NCBI GenBank assembly: GCA_045644605.1
Contig: JAZRHB010000018.1
Span: 1 to 7,619 of the forward strand
Length of the DNA stretch: 7,619 nucleotides
Direction of reading: 5' to 3'
Source: RGIG4103 sp045644605
GTDB lineage: Bacteria; Bacillota; Clostridia; RUG12999
The position numbers and the translations under genes were made by a program. Below are positions 1 through 6,670 of the stretch, in pieces; position 1 is the first letter of the stretch; each line of letters starts with the position of its first letter. A model generated the notes under the pieces. The model did not search any database and was not told the DNA's origin. It saw nothing but the letters and a program-made list of their open reading frames with translations.

Positions 1-4
1 TAAC

Positions 5-1669
5 ATGAAGAAAAACAAAAGCTTGAAATGGATAATTAAAAATTCCCGTTTTGTATTGCCACTTGTCGGACTTATCTCATTGCTTGCGGCGGTGCTTTCA
101 ATATGCAGTGTGTCGCTTGCACTTGCATCAAAGGATGTTGTTAATATTGCAATAGGCGAAACAGAAGGACATCTTGTGCAAAGTATACTGGTACTGGCAG
201 GACTTATTGGCGCACAAATGGTGCTTCAGGCGGTAAACAGCAATATATCCATAAGAATTACGGGCAGACTTATGATGCGACTTAAGGAAAATATTTTCCG
301 CACGCTTCTCGGCAGAGATTATAAAAGCGTAAGCAGCTACCATTCGGGAGATTTGCTTAACCGCATCAATAATGACGTAAATGTTGTTGTAACTGGCGTT
401 GTTGATATTGCACCATCATTTATTTCGTTTGCAACAAGGCTTATTGCGGCGTTTGTGGTGTTGTTTGGTCTTGACCCTATGTTTGCAGGAATATTTCTTG
501 TGCTTGGACCTGTTGTTCTTCTGGTATCCCGTATGTACGGCAGAAAAATGAAATTCTATCATAAAAAATGCCAGGAATGTGACGGGAAAATAAGCTCATT
601 TATGCAGGAAGCCGTTCAGAACATTCTTATGATAAAATCCTTCAGCAGCGAAAAGTACATAGTGGATAAATCTGCGGTGCTTCAGGAAGAAGGATATGAA
701 GTAAAAATAAAAAGAAATACAATAAGCATTTTTGCCAACATAGGAATGTATCTCGTTTTTTCGGCAGGATATTATATTGCGCTTGCATGGGGAGCATACC
801 GTTTGTCAATGGACGCAATCACGGTTGGGGCACTTATTGCAGAACTGACTCTTATAAATCAGGTGCAGACGCCGTTCCTTAACATTTCAACGCTTATTCC
901 GAAGTTCTATTCAATGCTTGCTTCAGTAGAAAGAATAATTGAACTTGAAAACATGCCCGAAGAAGAAAAGGGCAAGATTATATATGACGGTAAAAAAATA
1001 TATGAAGACCTTTCGCACATCGCTGTTGAAAACATTGATTTTGCATACGACAGCGAGCAGCCTATTTTTGAAGGTGCAAACTGCGAAATAAAAAAAGGCG
1101 ATTTTGTTGCCATTGCGGGAACATCGGGACTTGGAAAAAGTACGCTTGTAAAGCTTATGCTCGGCATTATAAAACCGACATCTGGCGAAATATATGCGGT
1201 AATGAAATTCGGCGAAAAGATAAAACTTGGTGCATCAACGCGCTCTCTTTTCTCGTATGTTCCGCAGGGGAATATGATTTTGTCGGGAACTGTGCGTGAT
1301 AATATTAAGTTTTCAAACGAAAACGCAACAGAAGAAGAGATTATTGCGGCCGCAAAAACGGCGGATATTTGGGACTTTATTTCAGGTCTTGAAAACGGAC
1401 TTGATACAGTGCTCGGCGAACGCGGACTTGGTCTTTCCGAAGGGCAGGTTCAGCGTCTTGCAATTGCAAGAGCGCTTCTTCATAATGCACCCATACTTCT
1501 GTTTGATGAGGCAACCTCCGCACTTGATGAAAATACTGAAAAGAGGGTGCTCCAAAATATCAGGGCACTTCCCGGAGTTATGTGCATCATTGTGTCGCAT
1601 AAAAAAGCGGCAATTGATATTTGCGACGAAGTGATTTCAATGTATAATGGGAAAATTACCAAATTATAA
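5..1669 (+). CDS. ABC exporter half-transporter (membrane domain fused to ATPase)
   Basis: This 554-residue protein is a type IV ABC exporter half-transporter, expected to work as a homo- or heterodimer in the cytoplasmic membrane. The N-terminal half (about residues 15-300) holds roughly six hydrophobic segments, near 15-37, 55-77, 136-156, 157-178, 240-262 and 270-290. The C-terminal ATPase has an A-loop Tyr348, Walker A GTSGLGKST at 372-380, Q-loop Gln421, a signature LSEGQ at 477-481, Walker B ILLFDE at 497-502, D-loop SALD and the switch His532. All catalytic residues are present, so it should be active. The signature has Glu in place of the usual second Gly of LSGGQ. The ATG at 5 fits a short basic N-terminus before the first membrane segment, but its ribosome site lies left of the window. 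A TAA at 1-3 may be the stop of an upstream gene. The substrate cannot be told from sequence; drug, peptide or lipid export are all possible. Confidence 0.95.
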   Translation: MKKNKSLKWIIKNSRFVLPLVGLISLLAAVLSICSVSLALASKDVVNIAIGETEGHLVQSILVLAGLIGAQMVLQAVNSNISIRITGRLMMRLKENIFRTLLGRDYKSVSSYHSGDLLNRINNDVNVVVTGVVDIAPSFISFATRLIAAFVVLFGLDPMFAGIFLVLGPVVLLVSRMYGRKMKFYHKKCQECDGKISSFMQEAVQNILMIKSFSSEKYIVDKSAVLQEEGYEVKIKRNTISIFANIGMYLVFSAGYYIALAWGAYRLSMDAITVGALIAELTLINQVQTPFLNISTLIPKFYSMLASVERIIELENMPEEEKGKIIYDGKKIYEDLSHIAVENIDFAYDSEQPIFEGANCEIKKGDFVAIAGTSGLGKSTLVKLMLGIIKPTSGEIYAVMKFGEKIKLGASTRSLFSYVPQGNMILSGTVRDNIKFSNENATEEEIIAAAKTADIWDFISGLENGLDTVLGERGLGLSEGQVQRLAIARALLHNAPILLFDEATSALDENTEKRVLQNIRALPGVMCIIVSHKKAAIDICDEVISMYNGKITKL

Positions 1670-1676
1670 AAAAATA

Positions 1677-1705
1677 TTGAACACACATTCTTTTTGTGAT
1701 ATAAT
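1677..1705 (+). promoter_or_regulatory. Sigma-A promoter of the polysaccharide operon
   Basis: The -35 box TTGAAC (1677-1682) is separated by 17 bases from a perfect -10 box TATAAT (1700-1705). An extended -10 TG sits at 1697-1698 (TGaTATAAT). The -35 starts only 8 bases after the ABC transporter stop. Transcription would begin near 1712 and give a leader of about 100 nt before the dehydratase start. I see no terminator between the ABC gene and this promoter, so some read-through is possible. Confidence 0.8.
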
Positions 1706-1796
1706 TATAGAGATAAGGATAAAACAACTGCATTTATGAAATATACATTTTACTTTTTTGACAACAGTTTTCTACTAAAGTGCAGAAAAATAATTT

Positions 1797-1803
1797 AAGA
1801 AGG
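1797..1803 (+). promoter_or_regulatory. Ribosome binding site fixing the dehydratase start at 1813
   Basis: AAGAAGG lies 9 bases before the ATG at 1813. An in-frame GTG at 1780 would add 11 polar residues but has no purine-rich site before it, so 1813 is preferred. Confidence 0.75.
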
Positions 1804-1812
1804 TACAACTGT

Positions 1813-3657
1813 ATGTTAAAGAAAAAATTCAAAGTAACTGTACTTGTGGATTTTATTTGCTGGAGCGTAAGCTTTTTTCTGGCGGTGTTCCTTACAAATG
1901 AATTCCCCGGGTCCCTGCTGATTATGACAAAACCGATGTCCATACTCAATTGGTTTGTGGACGTTGTGATTTGCATGCTTGTATTTGCGTTGCTGAAGGT
2001 ATACAGGGTGCTGTGGGTTCATGCAGGATTTAAGGATATGTGGCGTGTTGTAGGTGGAGGTGCGATTGCCTCTGTAATTCTCACAATTCTTAACGGAATG
2101 CTTGTAAGCAGAGAGTTTATGGGTATCCGCCATACCATGCTGTTTATCATAATAGGTGTAATGTTTTGTATGATTGCACGCGTTGGTATAAAAAGCGGAT
2201 ATGCTCTTTGGAATGCAAACAAAAACAAGGCGGATAAAAAAACAAAAAACCGTCTGCTTATTATTGGCGCAGGTTCTGCTGCGGAAATATGTTTGCAGGA
2301 ACTGCTTTCTTTTGGTACATATGAAATAGTCGGTCTTGTTGATGATGATAAAAACAAACGCAGCCATATGATTCACGGATTTTCCGTCCTCGGAACAAGA
2401 AATGATATTGTACGGATTTGTGAAGAAAAAAATGTTGACGACATTCTTATTGCAATACCTACTCTTGACGGGGAAGAGAGAACAAAAATAATTTCTATTT
2501 GTGAATCAACTGAATGTAAAGTAAGAATACTGCCGTCAATAAACAATGTATTTGCATCAAAAGCTCTTGTTAATAATGCTAAAGAGATTGAAATTGAAGA
2601 CCTTCTCTGCAGAGAAAAAATTGACCTTGATAAATCCAGAATTGAAGATTATATAAACGGACGTGTTGTAATGGTAACCGGTGGCGGGGGTTCCATAGGA
2701 AGTGAAATATGCCGTCAGGTTGCACAGTATAATCCCGCAAAAATAATTATACTTGATAACTACGAAAATAATGCATACGATATAATGCTTGAACTTAAAT
2801 CAAAATATCCCGGAATGGCGGTTGAAGTTGTAATTGCAACCGTAAGGGATAAAAAAGCAATGGATAATGCTTTTGATAAAGTAAGACCAAATGTTGTGTT
2901 CCATGCGGCAGCACATAAACATGTTCCGCTTATGGAAGATACTCCGAAAGAAGCGGTTAAGAACAATGTTTTCGGAACACTTATAACGGCACAGGTTGCA
3001 ATAAAATACGGCGTGAAAAGATTTGTGCTTATTTCAACAGACAAGGCGGTAAATCCAACAAATATCATGGGTGCAACAAAACGTCTTTGCGAAATGCTTG
3101 TACAAACACTTAATAATAAAGAACGAACAAGCTTTGTAGCGGTAAGGTTCGGTAATGTGCTTGGAAGTAACGGTTCGGTTATACCGATATTCAAGCGCCA
3201 GATAAAAAATGGCGGGCCGGTAACGCTTACACATAAAGATATAACAAGGTTCTTTATGACAATTCCGGAAGCGGCAAGTCTTGTGCTTCAGGCAAGTGTA
3301 TACGCACAAAACGGCGAAATTTTTGTGCTTGATATGGGAAAACCCGTAAGAATATACGATTTGGCGGTTAACCTTATTCAGCTTATGGGCAAGGTTCCCG
3401 GCAAGGATATTGAAATTGCGGTTACGGGCCTTCGCCCCGGTGAGAAGCTGTATGAAGAGCTTCTTATGGCGGAAGAAGGTATGACAAATACCGAACACGA
3501 AAAAATATATATAGCAAAACCGATAGATGTTGATAAGGAAATTCTTTATAATAAGCTTCTTAACCTTATGGATATAATCGATACTTTAACCGATGAAGAG
3601 GTTAAGCAGCATATAGCCGATTTGGTTCCAACCTATACAATTAAAAATACAAAATAG
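1813..3657 (+). CDS. Membrane-bound UDP-sugar 4,6-dehydratase (PglF/WbpM/EpsC/CapD family)
   Basis: This 614-residue protein matches the usual length of large FlaA1-type dehydratases. Those enzymes convert UDP-GlcNAc to UDP-2-acetamido-2,6-dideoxy-4-keto-hexose, the first step to bacillosamine, FucNAc or QuiNAc type sugars of capsules and glycoproteins. The sequence shows four membrane segments (about 6-28, 44-66, 78-98, 106-128). A first Rossmann-like domain follows, with LLIIGAGSAAE (glycines 152 and 154). The catalytic short-chain dehydrogenase domain begins with VTGGGGSIGSE at 288-298, which binds NAD. It contains HAAAHKHVPLME from 364, STDK at 408-411, MGATK at 419-423 and LRPGEKLYEE from 540. 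Met419 replaces the usual Tyr of the SDR triad while Lys423 is kept, the diagnostic SMK arrangement of large WbpM/PglF-type enzymes. It is first in the operon and ends in tandem TAG-TAA stops. The exact sugar product is inferred from the family; C5 epimerisation is an alternative in related enzymes. Confidence 0.93.
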   Translation: MLKKKFKVTVLVDFICWSVSFFLAVFLTNEFPGSLLIMTKPMSILNWFVDVVICMLVFALLKVYRVLWVHAGFKDMWRVVGGGAIASVILTILNGMLVSREFMGIRHTMLFIIIGVMFCMIARVGIKSGYALWNANKNKADKKTKNRLLIIGAGSAAEICLQELLSFGTYEIVGLVDDDKNKRSHMIHGFSVLGTRNDIVRICEEKNVDDILIAIPTLDGEERTKIISICESTECKVRILPSINNVFASKALVNNAKEIEIEDLLCREKIDLDKSRIEDYINGRVVMVTGGGGSIGSEICRQVAQYNPAKIIILDNYENNAYDIMLELKSKYPGMAVEVVIATVRDKKAMDNAFDKVRPNVVFHAAAHKHVPLMEDTPKEAVKNNVFGTLITAQVAIKYGVKRFVLISTDKAVNPTNIMGATKRLCEMLVQTLNNKERTSFVAVRFGNVLGSNGSVIPIFKRQIKNGGPVTLTHKDITRFFMTIPEAASLVLQASVYAQNGEIFVLDMGKPVRIYDLAVNLIQLMGKVPGKDIEIAVTGLRPGEKLYEELLMAEEGMTNTEHEKIYIAKPIDVDKEILYNKLLNLMDIIDTLTDEEVKQHIADLVPTYTIKNTK

Positions 3658-3686
3658 TAAGCTTTGCAGAAAGGGAGAGATAGAAT

Positions 3687-4355
3687 ATGAAAAAGTATAT
3701 ATGCATCCTTATGGTGCTGATGCTTGCAGTTAGCCTCAGTGGATGTGCCCAGATAGGAAAGGTTCTTTATCCGAGTGCAAAAACAGCAGAATTTTACTAC
3801 GACCGTGTAAACATAACCCGCGAACAGATTAAAGAGGAAGATGTGTTTGACCGCCTTTTTATTGATGAAAAGTTTGATGGCACGGTTTCGAAAAATGCCG
3901 TAAAAGTATATGAAGAAAAACAACTTGAAGAGGAAGAATCAGGAAAGCTTGTATATTCAGATTACAATGAAAACACACAGCAGCTTAATCTGTGGCTCAA
4001 TGACTGCGAATATATATATAATTTTGCGGGAAACGGAGCAGATACAAACCGCCTTACATCGCTTGTTATAAAAAGCAAAAAAGAAAACAGTACATATTAT
4101 GATTACCTTAATGTTATGAGAGCACTTACCCTTGAGTATGGCGAATGCACAACAGAAATGTACAGAAGCGGAGATTCAACAATCAATACAGTAATGGTTG
4201 CTCTTGATATTGAAGACAGTAAAATTATTGATTTTTACAACAAACAGTTCGAAGACGGAAATTTATATTTCCAGAGTAAATGGGTACTTTCCGACAGAGA
4301 AGTAAGAGTTTTCTTTGACAGCCCCGGAGAATGTGGTGTTGTTTATGTATTTTAA
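3687..4355 (+). CDS. Putative lipoprotein of unknown function in polysaccharide operon
   Basis: I do not recognise this 222-residue protein. Its N-terminus is a typical type II signal peptide: KK at 2-3, a hydrophobic core at about 5-17, and the lipobox LSGC with the lipidated Cys20. The mature part of about 203 residues should therefore be anchored on the outer face of the cytoplasmic membrane. It is rich in acidic and aromatic residues, with an EEEE run near 81-84, and contains three further cysteines (107, 154, 216), so one disulfide is possible. The C-terminal third alternates hydrophobic and polar residues in a beta-strand manner (KWVLSDREVRVFF, GVVYVF). No repeat or catalytic motif is evident. 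An AAGGGAG ribosome site at 3671-3677 supports the ATG. The gene lies 29 bases after the dehydratase and 19 before the Wzz/kinase. That position suggests a role with the extracytoplasmic side of polysaccharide assembly, which is inference only. Confidence 0.85.
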   Translation: MKKYICILMVLMLAVSLSGCAQIGKVLYPSAKTAEFYYDRVNITREQIKEEDVFDRLFIDEKFDGTVSKNAVKVYEEKQLEEEESGKLVYSDYNENTQQLNLWLNDCEYIYNFAGNGADTNRLTSLVIKSKKENSTYYDYLNVMRALTLEYGECTTEMYRSGDSTINTVMVALDIEDSKIIDFYNKQFEDGNLYFQSKWVLSDREVRVFFDSPGECGVVYVF

Positions 4356-4360
4356 TCGGG

Positions 4361-4369
4361 AGAGGTGAT
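4361..4369 (+). promoter_or_regulatory. Strong ribosome binding site of the Wzz/kinase gene
   Basis: AGAGGTGAT is close to the full complement of the 16S rRNA 3' end and stands 5 bases before the ATG at 4375. It is much stronger than the site of the dehydratase, which suggests the kinase is translated at a higher rate from the shared transcript. Confidence 0.75.
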
Positions 4370-4374
4370 ATAAA

Positions 4375-5946
4375 ATGGATAACAGAAAAAATGTATTTTT
4401 TGCCATTGAATTGTCCGACATTATCTTTTGGATAATGAAATGGAAATGGATTGTAATTTCAATAACAATAGTATTTGCAATACTTGGTTATATATTCAAT
4501 AATCTTACATATGTGCCAATGTATACAACACAGGCATCAATGGTTGTGAATTCCCAGACAGCAAACAGAGGCCAGCAGGGCGACCAGGTGCTTCTTAATG
4601 ATGTATATCTTACACAAACACTTATGGATACTTATACCAATATCCTTAAAAGTGACAAAATTGCAAAATATATCATTGATGAGCTTGATATCGGCTATGA
4701 AACAAGTGACATCAAAAATTCAATCAGAATTATTCCCGAAGAAGGAACACAGGTTGTTAAAATTGAGGTAACAGCAAAAGACCCGTATATGTCGAAAAAC
4801 ATTGCCAACACAATGATGCAGGTGGCTCCGGCGCTTATGATGGAGGTTGTTGAAACAGGTAGTGTAAATGTTCTTGACTATGCTGTACTTCCCATACATC
4901 CTACTTCTCCTGCTACAATTCAGTACATTGTTATTGCGGCACTTCTTGGTGCTCTGCTTTCATCGGTTGTTATAATAATCATCAACTTCCTTACAATGAA
5001 GGTTAAAAACTCGGAAGATATTGAATATAAAACAGGACTTACTGTATTTGGTGAAATTCCGCACGCAAGCTATAGAAGTGAAGTTGAAAGAACTCTTTTG
5101 TATACTAATAAAACAAACTCGGGATTTACCGAAGCCTACTTTATGATGGGTGCAGCACTTAAAAACCACCTTTCTGACCAGAGGCCGTATAAACTGCTTG
5201 TTACAAGCTCGGTTGCAGGTGAAGGAAAATCAACAACATCAATTAACACAGCTACAGTACTTGCGGATATGGGACATAAGGTTATTCTTATCGACCTTGA
5301 CCTTAAAAAACCACACATTACAAAACAGCTTGAAATTGACACAACCGACCTTGGGGGTGTTGAAGCGGTATTTAAAGGAGATAAGGTTGAAGAACACATT
5401 ATTGATTCACATTACGGATTTGACGTTATTCCGTGTGTAAAATCAATCAAAAGCACATCAAAACTTCTGTCTTCTGTAAGACTTCAGTCTTTCTTTGCAG
5501 AGCTTGATGCAACAAACTATGACTTTATCATTCTTGATACTGCACCGGCTCATATTATTGCGGACACATCTGTTATAGTTAAGTTTGCAGACGGTGTTCT
5601 TATGGTTGTAAAACAGCACTTTGCAAGACTTAAAACAATTATGACAACAATTTCAAACCTTAAAAAATCCGGTGCTAACATTATTGGTAGCGTACTTAAT
5701 GACGTTAGGGTTTATAATGTTGGAACAGGATATGCGTATAAATACAGATACGGATACTACAGCAAAAATAAGAAAAATAATGAATATGGATATTATTACG
5801 GTTACGGCGAGCTTGAAGAAGAAATTATGCGCGAAGTAGAACAAGAAGAAAAGAGGGCAAAAGGCGAAATTTCCGACAATGATCCCAAAACTGATTTAGA
5901 TGAAAAGAAAGCAGGGCTTTTAAACTGGCTTAAAGACAAAAAATAA
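4375..5946 (+). CDS. Fused Wzz-type chain-length modulator and bacterial tyrosine kinase (BY-kinase)
   Basis: This 523-residue protein joins a Wzz domain to a cytoplasmic BY-kinase, the pair that controls polymerisation and export of capsular or exopolysaccharide. Membrane segments at about 24-43 and 182-206 enclose an outside loop of about 140 residues. The Wzz proline motif is recognisable as HPTSPA at 175-180. The kinase has Walker A AGEGKST at 281-287, Walker A' VILIDLDLKKP at 303-313 (Asp307, Asp309) and Walker B FIILDTAP at 384-391 (Asp388). A tyrosine cluster holds 12 Tyr between 447 and 477. Oddities: the N-terminal EX2RX2R motif reads EAYFMMG at 253-259, without either Arg; Walker A' has Lys where Arg is usual; and the tyrosines are followed by 46 mostly charged residues ending in LLNWLKDKK, whereas most family members end in the cluster. 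Gram-positive relatives are often two separate proteins (CapA/CapB, CpsC/CpsD). The gene sits 20 bases before its likely phosphatase. Confidence 0.94.
   Translation: MDNRKNVFFAIELSDIIFWIMKWKWIVISITIVFAILGYIFNNLTYVPMYTTQASMVVNSQTANRGQQGDQVLLNDVYLTQTLMDTYTNILKSDKIAKYIIDELDIGYETSDIKNSIRIIPEEGTQVVKIEVTAKDPYMSKNIANTMMQVAPALMMEVVETGSVNVLDYAVLPIHPTSPATIQYIVIAALLGALLSSVVIIIINFLTMKVKNSEDIEYKTGLTVFGEIPHASYRSEVERTLLYTNKTNSGFTEAYFMMGAALKNHLSDQRPYKLLVTSSVAGEGKSTTSINTATVLADMGHKVILIDLDLKKPHITKQLEIDTTDLGGVEAVFKGDKVEEHIIDSHYGFDVIPCVKSIKSTSKLLSSVRLQSFFAELDATNYDFIILDTAPAHIIADTSVIVKFADGVLMVVKQHFARLKTIMTTISNLKKSGANIIGSVLNDVRVYNVGTGYAYKYRYGYYSKNKKNNEYGYYYGYGELEEEIMREVEQEEKRAKGEISDNDPKTDLDEKKAGLLNWLKDKK
5713..5805 (+). 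repeat. Tyrosine-cluster low-complexity tract within the kinase gene
   Basis: The stretch encodes residues 447-477 of the kinase, of which 12 are Tyr, mostly in YGY, YKY and YYY contexts. The DNA shows repeated TAY and GGATAY units. The family autophosphorylates such tyrosines in trans. The internal near-repeats could change length by slippage, altering the number of phosphosites; this is inference. Confidence 0.75.
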
Positions 5947-5953
5947 GCTATAC

Positions 5954-5961
5954 GGAGGTGA
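5954..5961 (+). promoter_or_regulatory. Ribosome binding site fixing the phosphatase start at 5967
   Basis: GGAGGTGA is a near-perfect Shine-Dalgarno sequence 5 bases before the ATG at 5967. An in-frame GTG at 5958 lies inside this site and so cannot be the start. Confidence 0.85.
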
Positions 5962-5966
5962 ATCCT

Positions 5967-6668
5967 ATGGTAGATTTCCATTCGCACTTCCTATTTGATG
6001 TGGATGACGGTGCAAAAGACATTGAAATGTCACTGGCAATGCTGAACATGAGCAGCAAACAGGGTGTTACCACCATAGTATCGACACCACATTATTATGC
6101 AGATGCAGCAAAACCACATGTAGCAGCAGCTGCTCGTGATGAAAATATTGAGCAGCTGATTGCATATGCAAAACAGAAAAATATTAAAATACCTGAAATC
6201 AAACGCGGGTTTGAAGTAAGGGTTCTGACCCATCTTTATGAAGTGGAAGATTTCGGTGAACTTTGTATTGAAAACACAAAAACAATTCTGCTTGAAATGC
6301 CACATAAAGAATGGAACGAAGAGCTGTTTGATGTAATAGACTTCGTAAAAACAGAAAAACAGCTTGACGTAGTAATAGCACATTTTGAAAGATATGTGGA
6401 CCGTATCCCCAACGAACTGTTGCTTAAACTTCTGGAAAAGAACTTATATATACAGATAAATGCAGGGTCGCTTGTAAAAAGAGATAAACTGGAGTTTATA
6501 TGTGAGCTTTTCAGGAACGGCATGGCTCATGTTGTAGGGTCGGATGCGCATAACATGATTTCAAGATGTTCGCTTATGGATATTGGTTATGCTTATATTC
6601 GCAGAAGTCTGGGTCAGGAATATATTGATAAGATTGAAGCTAACGCAAAGAAGCTATTAAACTTATAA
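5967..6668 (+). CDS. PHP-type protein-tyrosine phosphatase (CpsB/CapC/YwqE family)
   Basis: This 233-residue protein is a metal-dependent phosphatase of the polymerase and histidinol phosphatase (PHP) fold. In the family it removes phosphate from the C-terminal tyrosines of the cognate BY-kinase, using Mn-type metal ions. The metal-binding set is visible: DFHSH at 3-7 (His5, His7), DVDDG at 11-15, TPH with His42, GFEV with Glu83, AHFERY with His139, and GSDAHN with Asp193 and His195. Length fits the family, which is about 240-255 residues. The common AHPERY reads AHFERY here, but the His and Glu-Arg are kept. It is cytoplasmic, with no signal or membrane segment. It lies 20 bases after the kinase and is the last gene before the terminator, so kinase and phosphatase share one transcript. 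Confidence in the family is high; the substrate is inferred from the family and the neighbour. Confidence 0.94.
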   Translation: MVDFHSHFLFDVDDGAKDIEMSLAMLNMSSKQGVTTIVSTPHYYADAAKPHVAAAARDENIEQLIAYAKQKNIKIPEIKRGFEVRVLTHLYEVEDFGELCIENTKTILLEMPHKEWNEELFDVIDFVKTEKQLDVVIAHFERYVDRIPNELLLKLLEKNLYIQINAGSLVKRDKLEFICELFRNGMAHVVGSDAHNMISRCSLMDIGYAYIRRSLGQEYIDKIEANAKKLLNL

Positions 6669-6670
6669 TG

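Noticed and set aside
1296..1634. Open frame of 112 codons on the plus strand inside the ABC ATPase region
   Set aside because: It is out of frame with intact ABC motifs on both sides, with no frameshift or ribosome site to support it.
1684..1698. CACA/TGTG inverted repeat in the spacer of the first promoter as an operator
   Set aside because: Only 4 base pairs match around a T-rich centre, and it fits no Rex- or Crp-type operator well.
1758..1763. Perfect TTGACA that could be a second -35 box before the dehydratase
   Set aside because: No -10-like hexamer lies 15-19 bases downstream; the stretch there reads through AAAGTGCAGAAA.
1780..1812. GTG start at 1780 extending the dehydratase by 11 residues
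   Set aside because: No ribosome site precedes it, the added residues are polar and atypical, and AAGAAGG is correctly spaced for ATG 1813.
1816..2376. Open frame of 186 codons on the minus strand opposite the dehydratase gene
   Set aside because: It is rich in His, Cys, Tyr and Asn in a way typical of antisense translation, lacks a ribosome site, and lies wholly opposite a well-identified gene.
4257..4277. Lipoprotein segment GNLYFQS resembles the TEV protease site ENLYFQS used in cloning
   Set aside because: The essential Glu is Gly here, the segment sits inside a native-looking protein, and codon use is like the neighbours, so this is coincidence and not vector sequence.
5958..5966. GTG start at 5958 for the phosphatase
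   Set aside because: The GTG is itself part of the GGAGGTGA ribosome site; ATG 5967 starts directly at the conserved DFHSH motif.
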